A stretch of 64,000 nt of DNA, taken from contig JAGTTD010000010.1 in assembly GCA_018398585.1 (NCBI GenBank), positions 5,411,501-5,475,500 on the forward strand, written 5' to 3'. The number at the start of each line of letters is the position of its first letter. Within the stretch, counting starts at the first letter, position 1. Shown piece by piece: positions 1 through 11,518 of the stretch. The stretch is from Simmondsia chinensis (Eukaryota; Streptophyta; Magnoliopsida; Caryophyllales; Simmondsiaceae). Position numbers and translations under genes: made by a program. The notes beneath the pieces were generated by a model, which was given only the letters and a program-made list of their open reading frames with translations, ran no database searches and had not been told where the DNA came from.

Positions 1-1830
1 CTTCTTCTCCCTTTGCCGGTAGCACGCCAGCACCGCCGATCATGCCGGCTCCATCACTGCCAAATGCCACTGCCGCGTCCCCTGCAGCTCCTTCAGTCGA
101 GTGTGCACCACCTCGGGCTCCCATATCGGTGCATTCTCCTCCACCTGTCCAAGCCGAGCCGTCCACACTGTGCCAGCCTCGGGATGACACATCTCGATCT
201 CTTCATCCTATGGTCACACTTTCAAAAGCTGGTATTGTGAAACCTTTTCTTAAACCTTTTATGCTTGCTCATAATATATTGCCTGAGGTTCCTTTCTCCT
301 CTAAACAGGCTCTTACAAATGATAATTAGAAGAATGCAGTGATTGATGAATATAATGCCCTTATTTGTAATCACACATGGGATCTTGTTCCTCCACCTGC
401 TCATGGTAACATTGTTGGCTCTAAATGGGTTTATCGTATTAAGCAAACTTCTACAGGTGAAGTTCAACGATATAAAGCTCGATTAGTTGCACAAGGTTTC
501 ACACAGAGGTATGACATTGACTATGGTGAAACTTTCAGTCCCGTTGTTAAGCCTGCTACAGTTTGCACGGTTCTAGCTTTAGCTACTTCTCGCCAGTGGC
601 CTATTCATCAGCTTGATGTTAAGAATGCCTTTTTGAATGGATATCTTAATGAAGAGGTTTATATAAAGCAACCTCCTGGTTTCATCAACTCTCAATTCCC
701 TGATCATGCTTGCAAGTTAAACAAGTCTCTTTATGGTCTTAAGCAGGCACCCCGGGCATGGTACACTCGCTTTGCTACTTTCCTCCACACGCTTGGCTTC
801 ACTAGCTGTAAATGTGATTCATCACTATTTGTCTTACGTTGTGGCAGTGACATGGCTTTACTATTAGTTTATGTGGATGATATAGTTCTTACTGCATCTT
901 CTGCTGTGCTTCTTCAAGCTCTACTTCGCTCTTTACGTTCTGAATTCGACATGATAGATTTGGGTCGCCTTAATAGTTTCTTGAGATTTCAGTTTCTCGC
1001 TCTTCCGATGGTCTTTTCCTATCTTAGTCCAAGTATGCTCACGATCTGCTTGATAAGACCAAATTGCTTTCCTGCAAGCCCGTGGCTACACCTACATATT
1101 CCAAGTCTAAACTTTCAATAGATGATGGCAATCTCATGCCCGATCCCACCTTATATAGATCTACAGTATGTGCTCTTCAGTATCTTACTTTCACTTGCCC
1201 CGATATCACTTATGTTGTGCAACAAGTATGTTTGTTTATGCATGCTCTGCATTTACCTCATTGGATGGCAGTTAAACGCATTCTCAGGTACATCAAGGTC
1301 ACCATTGACTATGGCTTAACCGTTTCCCCTTCTCGTGTGGATCAACTTGTGGCATACTTTGATGCGGACTAAGTTGGATGTCATGATACTTGCCGATATA
1401 TATTTGGTTTTTGTGTTTTTCTGAGAGGTAACATTATTTCCTAGTCTTCTAAACGCTAGCCTATAGTTTCCCGCTCCAGCACCGAGGCCGAGTATAGGGG
1501 GGTTGCAAATATCGTCTCTGAGTGTTGCTGGCTTCGCTCTTTTCTTGGTGAGCTTGGTCATCTTCTTCCATGTGCTACCTTACTTTATTGTGATAATGTC
1601 TCGGCTATATATTTGTCCACCAATCCTGTGAACCATGTTCGCACCAAGCATATTGAGATCGATATTCATTTCGTTTGAGAGCGCGTCCACATGGGTCTTA
1701 TTCGAGTTCTTCACATCCCTTCGTCACAACAGATAGCTGACATCATTACCAAGAATCTGCCTTGGCAACTCTTTCTTCTGTTCAGACAGAACCTTTGCAT
1801 TCGTTTATCCCCTGCTTCAATTGAGGGGGG
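1..1830 (+). pseudogene. Ty1/copia pol (RT-RNase H), 5' end outside window, broken
   Basis: This is the C-terminal half of a copia polyprotein. The reverse transcriptase begins near 339 and shows the [30 protein letters not shown] and SLYGLKQAPRAWY blocks, with the catalytic YVDD at about 869-880. The frame is continuous from about 42 except for a TAG at 327-329, where related proteins have Trp. After about position 1000 the frame shifts (next open stretch 1064-1372). The RNase H part runs to about 1790 with in-frame stops, still readable as the [13 protein letters not shown] and [14 protein letters not shown] blocks. It ends at a polypurine tract next to an LTR. The block pattern suggests an Ale/Retrofit-type copia, but the lineage is not certain. 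It cannot make an active enzyme. Confidence 0.9.
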
Positions 1831-1984
1831 ATGTTAGAGTATGATGTATAGTGGGTTATAATTGTATATATTAAGGCCATTGGGCTTATCATGTATGTAG
1901 TCCATACTCTGCGTAAACATTATAAATATATGAGAGGGCTCCTATTCTAGGAGTACCAATTATTCCCATATTTACACTTTCTCA
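1821..1984 (+). mobile_element. Polypurine tract and 3' LTR of the first copia element
   Basis: A purine run (TGAGGGGGGA, 1821-1830) is followed directly by TGTTAGAGTA, a typical copia LTR start. A TATA-like stretch (TATAAATATATG) lies at about 1920. The LTR seems short (about 150 bp) and may end with CA at 1984. The right end is a guess, because no second LTR is in the window for comparison. Confidence 0.65.
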
Positions 1985-1999
1985 GGAAATCAATTCAAA

Positions 2000-2400
2000 T
2001 ATATTAGCCAGATTTCAAGCCCCCCTGATAAGGACCTTTTGTATCGGGTCGGGTTATTACAGCCGCTTGCACAACTAGGGTTTCTTTTGTTTTGAGGGGG
2101 CACTATATAAACCCCTTTCAGGGTTTCGGTCATTTTGCACTGCAAGAGAAAACACATTGAGAGTAAAATACCAAAAGAGAGAGTGAGGGAGTGAAGAATT
2201 CTCTTATAATACTCCAATTTCGATCTAATAAAAGTTGTCTACTTCCACCCATGGTTTTTCCCTCTCTTTGAGGATTTTTCACGCAAATATTGTTGTCGTC
2301 ATTGCTCTTTCTTCTTGACCTTATTTTTTGTTTTTCATATTCTATTGAGTATCTAAATTAAACTCAGATATTGAATATGTTCGCCTTATCGATATGAATT
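2000..2400 (+). mobile_element. LTR-like fragment
   Basis: A TATA box (CTATATAAACCCC at about 2103) is followed by a GA-rich leader, an AATAAAA-like signal near 2227 and the pattern CCATGG-TTTTTCCCT then GGATTTTTCACGC. The copia LTR at 51,030-51,507 has the same order of parts. No partner LTR or target duplication was found, so this is a fragment or a solo LTR. Confidence 0.4.
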
Positions 2401-2475
2401 TGTGTAATATAGGAGTTCTGTCTGTTTGAAGTCAGTGTGAGATTTGAGAGACCAATACGAAATGTAGACTGTTAC

Positions 2476-2690
2476 CCAATGGTGTCCTGCCAAGGGAAGA
2501 TGGGAACGACTCCATTGCGGCCGGTGAGGCCAACAGTTGGCTTGATACCCACGACCGCGTTAGTGCTGGCCGGGAAAATTATGGACCCATCCGTCTCGGT
2601 TCCTAGAGCCACTGCCGCCGTGTTTGTTACCACCGATATGGCCGAACCGTTGCTCGAACCACCTGGGTCGGCGTCCAGTTTGTATGGACC
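2476..2690 (-). pseudogene. Isolated amidase-signature exon, inverted relative to the main gene
   Basis: Read on the minus strand this 215-bp block encodes the core of an amidase-signature enzyme, with the motifs DPGGSSNGSA, GTETDGSI and KPTVGL. It is exactly as long as exon 2 of the amidase gene at 22,953-23,167 and ends at the same codon phase with a GT donor (ATTGG|GTAAC). At the other edge the usual CAG acceptor reads CAT, so splicing would fail. No other amidase exon is seen nearby. It keeps the consensus residues around the nucleophilic serine, which the full gene has lost. Likely a duplicated or transposed fragment, not a gene. Confidence 0.85.
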
Positions 2691-2739
2691 ATGCAAGGCC
2701 ACCCAGCATGCTTGCCCTTTCATATTTGCTAGACATTAT

Positions 2740-3290
2740 TTATTTCTTTTATATTTTTTTGATAATTAGCGGAAAAAATTGAGATTCAGAACAAGTGCAC
2801 CAACAGGAGCAAAATCTAAGCCAAGGCAAAATAATACGTTGAAAATGCATGTAAAGAAACTTATGAATCTTATAAATAGAAATAATAAATAATCTGTTAC
2901 ATGTACTTTACCTTTTAATCATTGTGTCAATTTAAATGGTTGGAGTTTCGATTATATTCTATATACGATTTACAAGACGTTAATTTAGCCATAAAGTAAA
3001 TTGTTATATCGGCCGTGAAATTTCTAATAGTCAGGTCATAAGCAAGTCTAGATTTGGTCAACAAGTGAGTTTTTATTAGATTACTTGCATCTATCATAAC
3101 CGAGCTGTTAAAAATTGCGTTGTTTATTTACTTCAAGTTCATTATAATACTAAATCGACATAGTGTAGAATGCAAATTGGCAAAATTAACACAATTCAAA
3201 ATAAAATGACCAACTTAATAGAATAATAAATTATTCTAGGGTTTAGAACGTTTTTTAACTCAAATGCTGCATTTTGCTTGTTTGTACTGG
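2740..3290. other. AT-rich interval, no gene seen
   Basis: No coding or structural signal was recognised apart from A/T-rich sequence. Confidence 0.5.
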
Positions 3291-3299
3291 GTTATTTGT

Positions 3300-4047
3300 G
3301 CGCGTCCCACATCGTTCTTTTTATATTTTTTCACTCCGGTATACTACTATAAATAGAGGTACCTATTCCAAGGGATTGGCATTCAATTGAAACGAATTAT
3401 TTTAGATTTCTGAAATTATTTTGGAGACTTAATTGGAGAGAAAATTTTCAAAAAAATTTTCTTTCCTCAATTTAATATTTTTCGGAGCCCACCCTCTGGG
3501 CAGCTCGAGGTCATTGCGTAGAAGATCGCGGGGTCTCGATTCCTTGGTATTCTCTGGATTATTAGTTTCTGGTTTTTTTATTACGAGCAATTTCGGGTAT
3601 ATTCCTCTTTCCTTCTCTTTTAGTTTTCGTTTTTCTATTTATTTACAGTTTTTCTTATTATACCTGTTTAAGTTTATGTATTGTTATGAATGTATTAGAC
3701 TAAAAGCATTTGTAGATTTAAATTATGAATTTGAATATGTAGATTTAAAATTAAGAATTTTAAATCAACCCTAAGTTTAGAATTATGGATTCTAAACCCC
3801 TTCTGCTGCATAAACTTTATAAAATTAGAAGAATTTTTGAAATTCATCCCCACAATCAGTATTAGAGCAAAGGGATTTATAAAGATAACCCCACTCCGGA
3901 AACTCTTGAACGTAAGGTGTCATGAAGCATGACTCTCCGACCGGGGGTTAAGGTAAAGAGAAGAGTCTCCTACTCTAAGTGCTCTAATAGGTGCCTTTAT
4001 TGTAACTATAGTTGAGAACTGCGAACCCAACAATCGGCATTAGAGTT
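3300..4047 (+). mobile_element. Copia-type 5' LTR remnant with decayed primer binding site
   Basis: A TATA box lies near 3348 (CTATAAATAGAGG), typical of an LTR promoter. The right end reads AACCCAACA followed by ATCGGCATTAGAGTT at 4033-4047, a decayed form of the tRNA-iMet primer site TGGTATCAGAGC. About 150 bp of its right end recurs at 46,140-46,219. No downstream coding part survives. Confidence 0.5.
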
Positions 4048-4267
4048 ATTTTTCGCAACACATGTGTATATCATCACTTCCATTCCGAGTATATATTTGC
4101 CCCTTCTTTGTCAGGCCAATAGTTTCGTTATATATCTTTACCTATGATAAAGGACAACGTTGTCCTGAATCTTGGGCATCTCCGGAACAATCAATTGAAT
4201 TTTGAGTAGATGTCAGCTCAATCATTTTCTAAGTATAACGCTCCTGTATTCAATTTTGACAATTAGA

Positions 4268-4437
4268 TTAAAACTACAATATAACCTCGACAAATTATTA
4301 CTCGATCAATTAACAACCTCGATTAAATAATATTTTTGTCTAGTCCTTGGGACCAATGTGGTAAATAATATCTCGATTAATTAATAAATTTTCATGGTCC
4401 CAAGGATATTAATTTATCGAAATTATACTGTAATTAC
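4268..4437. mobile_element. Small MITE
   Basis: The ends are inverted copies of each other: ACTACAATATAACCTCGAC at the left, and ATCGAAATTATACTGTAATT at the right. The body has further internal inverted segments built on CTCGATTAATTAA. It is non-coding and its superfamily was not determined. Confidence 0.55.
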
Positions 4438-4599
4438 AATTGTTTAACTTGAAATGCATAAATCAATAAATTTGACACTTACATAAGCAACAACAAATTT
4501 ATTATCCACCCAACTTTTATCCTTCTTTTGTTGGATATATGAAAACAACTCACTAAAAGTTGGTGCCTTGCCAGTCTTTTTCGTCTATGTTTAGAAGAT

Positions 4600-4917
4600 C
4601 AATATTTGTAAGTAAGGCATGTTCCAAGAAATAATTACAAGATGCCTACATGTTTCATTGCTAATGGAACAAAATGGACAAAGAATCTAGTTAGTATCAA
4701 GAATTCTAGTTCTCACTTGTCTCTCTTTTGTCTTTTGTATCTCATGTATGGCCAACCAAGCCAAATTCTCAATCCTAGGAGGAATAAGACTACACCAAAT
4801 ATCTTCTACCCGATTTGTGGTTGGGCTACCTAAATCGAGAATCACATCCCTACAAAAGCAGTTGACTGAAAAAGCACCCTTAAGATCATGTTGTCGTGCG
4901 AAGATGTCATCGGACAA
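4600..4917 (-). pseudogene. LINE fragment (zinc-finger domain after RT)
   Basis: Minus-strand translation gives a stretch like the zf-RVT domain that follows reverse transcriptase in plant LINEs, with the block SLIPPRIENLAWLAIH, then KERQVRTRIL and a Cys-rich end. It is a short fragment without RT or RNase H. Confidence 0.6.
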
Positions 4918-5071
4918 TAGGAGAGAGATTTGCTTTCTTGTTTTAAAGCCTTTTTCAATATTTTATGTAAATGAATAACTTTTCTGCTTTATTTGATTGG
5001 AGGGGGAAATTTTTTCTTTTCTAATGTTTTTAAAAGAAAAAAAATACTTTTCATATAAAAGTTTCGCTATT

Positions 5072-8000
5072 GAATTGGTAATACATTTCCCAGGTTTTTA
5101 GGGTACTTGCATGTGACCATGTTAAGTTGAAGTATATGGTGTGAAATTATAATTGAAAAAAAAACAAATTTTCTCTTTTGTGAAGGCTATTGTCTTCCCT
5201 CTCATTGAAGGAAAATAAACTTCCTTTATGTGGAGAACAACATTTTCAATTGAGTTAATGGCCTTCTTATTTATAAAGTATAATGATAGGAATGTAAAAA
5301 ATGGATTTTCGTCAATACAAACATAGACTTAATGTGATGCATTACATACGAAATAAATGTTAACTGAACGTTAGGCATTCATTCATGGTTAAAGAAACGT
5401 CACGTTTGGTTCTCGAACTGCTTGCACTAAAGTATTGCAAGCACTAAATAAATTATCAATGTATAAATTACACATAACTCTAAGCAATAAAAAAACAAAA
5501 AAAAACATGTTTCACTTTAGACCTTGTTCTCCAATGTTTGTTGCACATACCTTGGCAATTATGACTGTTTCTGTTGCCATGTCTGTGTCATATGACTTTC
5601 TCCATTATCCTATAACCAAGGTAATATATTAGTGCTAGTCATATTGTAACTTTCATGCCATTTTTATTGGTTGATTCTTTTAATGCTTTGTTTGTTGTTG
5701 ACCTTTAATTTGAATCCCATTTGTGGTTGTTGTCAAAATTGTGAGCTTTATGTTGCTAGAATCGATAACATTTCTCCTCTCATTGTATATGTGTTATAAG
5801 TTCAAGAATCTGTTTATTGTGACATCTTGACATTGTAATACTTAAATGTAGAATAAGGGTCACATTTACATACTTATTCGGCAAGCTGCTAACATTATAT
5901 ACAGTATTTTGAACTTTTAATAGCTATCTACATGTTTTTGGTTGCTTTCTCGACAAAGATCACATTTGTCCTTGGTATTTTATGCTGTATTTACCGTTCA
6001 CTCAGTTATGATTTTCAGTTCAATTACTTATTTCCCTTTTTTTAATCAGAGAAACCAGCACACACAGCTTATTTTCCATTTTGGAATTGTTAATACTCTT
6101 CCATTCCATAGTCCAAATAATGGTTCTAGATTTCACAATCAAGAGTGCGGCTTGATACGTGGATCCCTTCTCTCCCCCCTATCCTATCCAGTGCTCTCCC
6201 TTGGGTGGGGTGTAAACAAGCCGAACCGAGCTAAGCCGAGCACCCCCTTGTTCAAACTCGAGTTCGATAAGGCTTATCGAGCTCGAGTTCGAGCCGAGCT
6301 CTTATCGAGCATTTCTAACCCTTGTTCGAACTCAGTTCAATAAGAATATAGTGTGCTCGACGCTTGGCTTGGCTCAGCTCGTTAGGCTTATCGAGCCGAG
6401 TTGCGCTTGTTATCAAGTCAAGTCGAGCTCATTATCAAGCCCAATCGAGTTTAAAACCGAGCCAAGTTCGCAATCGAGTCGAGCTCATTAACGAGCCGAG
6501 CTTTTTATGTTATTATCGAGCCATGGTCAAACCTTTTTTAAACCAATACCAATTGTTATCGAGCTCATTAATGAGCTGAGCGTTTTAAGTTATTATCGAG
6601 CTATTTTATCAGACCATTTTTGAACCAATACCAACTATTGAATTGGTAATACATTTCCCAAGTTTTTAGGGTACTTGCATGTGATCATGTTAAGGTGAAG
6701 TATATGATGCAAAATTATAATTTAAAAAAAAAAAACAAAATTTCTATTTTTTGAAGGATATTATCTTCCCTCTTGTTGAGGGAAAATAAACTTCTTTTAT
6801 GTGGAGAACAACATTTTCATTTGAGTTAATGGTATCCTTATTTATAAAATATAATTATAGGAATGTAAATATTGGATTTTTGTCCAAACAAACATAAACT
6901 TAATGTGATGCATTACATATAAAATAAATATGAACTGCACGTTAAGCATTCATTTATGGTTAACGAAACGTCACATTTGGTTCTCCGGCTGCTTGCTCAA
7001 AACTATTGTAGGCACTAAATATATTATCAATGTATAAATTACACATAACTCTAAGCAATAAAAAAACAAAAAAAAACATGTTTCACTTTAGACCTTGTTC
7101 TCCAATGTTTCTTGTACATACCTTGGCAATTATGACCCTTTTTGTTGCCATGTCTGTGTCGTATGACTTTCTCCATTATCCTATTACCAAGGTAATATAT
7201 TAGTGTTAGTCATATTGTAACTTTCATGCCATTTTTGTTGGTTGATTCTTTTAATACTTTGTTTGTTGCGTTGGAAAAATGATACAAGCTAAACTTAAAG
7301 TGTTAAGGGAAAATTATGATAAAGAGCTATCCCACATAGAAAAAGAAGGGGATTTTGTAGAGTTTAAATATACATATGTAAGACCCCCATTTGAATTAAG
7401 TCATGGGTGAAAGAATGGGAACCACATGAGCACACGCCGCCCGCCTGCCTTGCCATGCTTGGGTGTGGGTGATTCTTTTCTAAATGGGTATATTTATTTT
7501 TCGGAAATTTTCAAAATTCGTTACTGCATTGTCATTACAGTTGTTTAACTCCCAATACCTGATTCTCTAATTCATTGCTACACAGCCATTTCTTAACATT
7601 GGGATTTACTTCATGTGCACCATTGTTACCATTGTTTACGTACTACAGATTCATTTGTCTCATTTTTTACTACAAACAAGACTCTTGGTATAGTACATCG
7701 TGACTCAATCAACAATATTCTCACTTTCATCTCGGTTTCTCTCCTGTACGGTCCTTCTCTCTCAAAGGTCTTGGGTAAAGTTCTTGGACTCTCCTACCCG
7801 GCCATTAAGAATTTTTACATACTTATTCAGGCAAGCTGCTAACATTACATACAATATTTTGAACCCTTGTTCGAACTTGGTTCAATAAGAATATAGTGTG
7901 CATTGTGCTCATTCAGGCAAGCTGCATTGTGCTTCCAGTCGAGCTCTTATCGAGCATTTCAAAACCTTGTTCGAATTTGGTTCGGTAAGAATATAGTGTG

Positions 8001-8210
8001 CTCGACACTCGGCTCGGCTCGGCTCGGCTCGTTAGGCTTATCGAGCCAAGTCGAGCTCGTTATCGAGTCGAGTCGATCTCATTATCAAGCCCAATCAAGT
8101 TTAAAACCAAGCCAAGCTCGTAATTGAGTCGAGCTCATTAACAAGCCGAGCTTTTTAAGTTATTATCAAGCCATTATCAAACCATTTTTGAACGAATACC
8201 AACTGTTATC
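5072..8210. repeat. Imperfect tandem duplication of about 1.56 kb
   Basis: The block starting TTGAATTGGTAATACATTTC at about 5072 recurs at about 6637, and the match continues for some 630 bp. The segment around 5875-5920 (CAAGCTGCTAACATTA) recurs at about 7820-7865, and the GAGC-rich segment at 6280-6634 recurs at 7920-8210. The junction lies at about 6634-6637. The second unit has an extra stretch of several hundred bases (about 7267-7810) and lacks part of the first. Both units have diverged and neither holds a gene. Confidence 0.75.
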
Positions 8211-8446
8211 GAGTCCTTAATGAGCTCATATCAAGCCCCTTAACAAGCTCTTATCGAGCCCTTACCAAACTGTTCGTGAACATTAGCGAGCCGAGTGCCA
8301 TCCTGTTCGATCTCGGCTCGTGAAGCTTATCAAGCCTGCTCGAACTCGGCTTGATAAACTATTGAGCCCTCATAATGAACACGAACGAGCCCTAATCGAT
8401 TTCGAAAACGAGTAGTTCATCAAACGTTAGGTTCGTTTACACCCCT
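6205..8446. mobile_element. hAT-like non-autonomous repeat rich in GAGC/GCTC, interrupted by the duplication
   Basis: The left end carries GGGGTGTAAACAAGCCGAACC and the right end its inverted partner GGTTCGTTTACACCCCTAGG. Between them are long runs of the words CGAGCCGAGC, TATCGAGC and TTCGAACTCG. Related copies lie at 23,680, 25,245, 25,907 and 60,108. The hAT assignment rests on end similarity only. The copy is split by the tandem duplication. Confidence 0.5.
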
Positions 8447-8455
8447 AGGTGTCCG

Positions 8456-8785
8456 GCGGCCTCAAATGGTGAAGGATCTTATTATTCCAGGTACTCAAAG
8501 ATAGAACTAACCTATTATCAACTCTCTGTTTGATCCTAACTTGGCTCGGACGATTCATGCAAATCCTGATGGGCAACCCGGAAGATGATGATGTCCTTGT
8601 GTGGCAGCACTCTGGATCAGGCCATTACACGATAAAATCAGGCTACAATGCTTGGAAAAAGCGCTCCAATGCGTCATCTCCTTTTCAAGCTTCCTCCACC
8701 TCATCCATGCTGGTCCTAAAAGCTGTTTCTTCAATCCAAAACCTTGAGGCCACTCCTCGGTTGAAGCTTTATTTGGAGTGCAACC
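8456..8785 (+). pseudogene. LINE fragment (zf-RVT domain)
   Basis: The translation contains DDVLVWQHSGSGHYTIKSGY, the characteristic opening of the zinc-binding domain behind plant LINE reverse transcriptase, then a degraded stretch up to about 8785. No RT palm motif or A-tail is present. Confidence 0.7.
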
Positions 8786-8799
8786 TAAGAGGGAGATGA

Positions 8800-9720
8800 A
8801 TCAGGTTGGTTCTTTCACGATAAAATGAAAATTTAAACTTTAGGAATCAGAAAAAATCAATGAATGCGAAATAGAAAATTTATAGACAAGAATAAAACTA
8901 TCGACAATAATTTTTATAGTGGTTCACTTCCAACCCTGAAGCTAGTTTACTACTCAAGTGACTACTCTTCGTCACTTGAGCTTTTAACTAATCTTGATAA
9001 TCCTTTTTAAAATTAGGCTCAGAATCCAACCTTTATAACTGGTCTTTTTGCATATAGACTCAAGACCCAACCTTTACAATCGACCTTTTTTAGCAGTAGG
9101 CTTATGATCCAACCTTGACAATAAATTAAAGTAATAAAAGAATTAAAATGATGAAAATTTTCACTCTTTCAAGATTTCACTCTTTCAAGAGTGAATTGAC
9201 AATAAATCAAATTTAGCCAAAGCTAAGGATATACCATTGAAGCTCAATGATTAACAATAAAGAGACTAGTGATGCGCCAGAAAAAAAAACTTTGAAAGAA
9301 ACTCAAAGTTAAAACATTAAAGCACAAACAAAACAATGGCTTTTTAATCAAAGAATGCTTAAAGAAATAAACCAAAGCATTCAAGTCCTATTTATAGACA
9401 AAGGAGAAGCTAGGGGATGTTTGAAATATTTGGAAAAAAATTAGGAAAAAAATCAAATCAAAAGCAACTGTTTGGAGCCTTTTCAGGGCCGTGTGTTAGC
9501 ACACAGAAGCTCCGGATGGCTACTATATGTATGTGTGTCAATACATCCTTTCTGTGTATCGACACTCAGCATGCTATGGTGGATTTGAATAATTTTGACT
9601 ATTTATCTTGATTGATTAATTGATTACTTTACCATATTAACTTTTTTTTGAATTAACTTTCATGTTTGCCTGGTTTATTTGAATGAATGATTGATTTAAT
9701 CAAGCTAAAATGTCACCCCT
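8800..9720. other. Interval without recognised gene
   Basis: AT-rich sequence with a few short imperfect direct repeats (the phrases ATCCAACCTTTA and TTTCACTCTTTCAAGA recur around 9020-9190). Nothing was assigned. Confidence 0.4.
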
Positions 9721-9731
9721 AATAGAATTTT

Positions 9732-10940
9732 AGACAAAATATAGTAAGATTCCCTAAATTTTGTAATTAATCACGACACACTCCCTGCACTTTCGATTTC
9801 AAAAACTAGCCCCCTGAACTTTACAAATTAACACAACACATCCCTTACACTTTTAATTTTATAAAATAACTCCCTGAATTTTGCAAATTAACATAATACA
9901 TCCCCCGCACTTTTAATTTCATAAAATACCTTGGTGAACTATTTTATTACACACAACTTACCCCCGAACTTTATTACTAAATATAACTCACCCTTTAGAC
10001 AATAATAAATTTAAAATTTAAAAAATATATGAAATTTAAAAATTTTAAACAAATTTTGAAAACAAATTTGAAAAAATTTTGAAAAAATATAATATATATT
10101 TTTTTAACATTAATAAAAATTAGGATAATAAATTTAAAATAAAAAATCTATCAAATTAAAATAAGGGATTTTCTAGTTAAAATATAGGAATTTATGTTTT
10201 AAATGAAAGGTAAGAGCTGTGTATCAAATTAAAATGAGGGATTTTTTTAGTTTTATACAAAAGATAGAAAATTATGTTTTTAGATAAAAGATATGAGATT
10301 TATATTTCTAAATTAAAGATAAGAGGATTTTTTTATATTTATAAAAAATAATTATTTTAATTAATATAGTAAAAATATTATAAATTTAGAAGATAATAAA
10401 AAAATTTTTAATTTCCACAAAAAAAATGCTATAAGAAAAAATATAGTAATTTTTTTTAAAAATAAATTCCAAAATCAGATTAAAAATTTTAAACTTAAAA
10501 AAAATACGAAATTAAAAATTTGAAAATGAATACTAAAAAATATTTTTTAAAAAAATTGAAAAATAAAATTTTAAATTATTATTATATTTTTGATTCTTTT
10601 TTTTTTTTAAATATCTTTCATAATTTATTCAAATTTTTTGATTTTATACTTTTTATTTTAAAATTTATAAATGTCTAAGTGGTGTGTTATGTTTAATAAC
10701 AAAGTTTGAAGCATGAGTTATGTGTAGTAACAAAGTTCAGCGGCTATTATATAAAATTGAAAGTGCAGGGGGTGTGTTGTGTTAATTTGTAAAGTTCAAG
10801 GGGCTATTTTATGAAATTTAAAGTGTAGGGACGTGTTGTATTTAATTGTAAAATTCAGGAGGCTATTTTTTAAAATTGAAAGTGTAAGGGATGCATTGTT
10901 ATTAGTTGCAAAGTTAGGGGGGTCTTACTATATTTTGCCC
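9732..10940. mobile_element. Mutator-type non-autonomous element, 1.2 kb, perfect 9-bp TSD
   Basis: The ends are inverted copies (left GACAAAATATAGTAAGA, right TCTTACTATATTTTGCCC). TAGAATTTT is present on both sides (9723-9731 and 10,941-10,949), a perfect 9-bp target duplication as expected for Mutator-like elements. Each arm carries tandem copies of a roughly 60-bp word of the type CCCTGAACTTTACAAATTAA, in opposite orientation on the two sides. The centre is AT-rich and non-coding. Confidence 0.85.
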
Positions 10941-10949
10941 TAGAATTTT

Positions 10950-11513
10950 TGATCATGTATTTCAAAATGCTAATTTAAAATATCCTTACCGAAAAATTTG
11001 ATTGGCTTAAATTTATCTTTTTACTTTTCAAATAATATTTGAAAATTAACTTTCAAAAATATTTCAAAAACATTTATGTTGGAACGTCACATATCAACAC
11101 TAAAATTTTGACTCAATTGATATATCCCAATTCTAAGTCTTAAAAATTAAAAATAAACAATATGAAGCGTCTGGACTTGGATCGTGCTCTCTTGACTTAT
11201 GATCAACTTTCTTTTCAGCTTGGCTCGATTTCCTCTTGATCCAACATATTGGAAAGCTTGATATCAACAAGATTAATCTTGATTTTTCCTAACTTTTTTA
11301 TGAGTAACTTTCAAACAGGATTGTTGGTGTTCTTCAGAGTTCTAAAACCAATTTCTATTCGGTTAAAGTTCTCAAAACACTCTTGTTAAAGTTGATCTGA
11401 TAAAACCTAACCTCTTTACAGCCTAAGTTCCAAAACCCGTTGTTTTAACTTTACTGTTTTAGGTTACCATTTTTATATCCGGTTTTAACTTCAACAATAA
11501 CTTAGTTTATTTT
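10950..11513. other. Interval without recognised gene
   Basis: AT-rich; no domain, TIR or LTR feature was recognised. Confidence 0.4.
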
Positions 11514-11518
11514 AGGAT

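Noticed and set aside
1316..1561. Minus-strand frame over the copia RNase H region
   Set aside because: Shadow of the plus-strand RNase H domain.
3433..3774. 113-codon plus-strand frame
   Set aside because: It lies in the LTR remnant, is hydrophobic and low in complexity, and resembles no protein I know.
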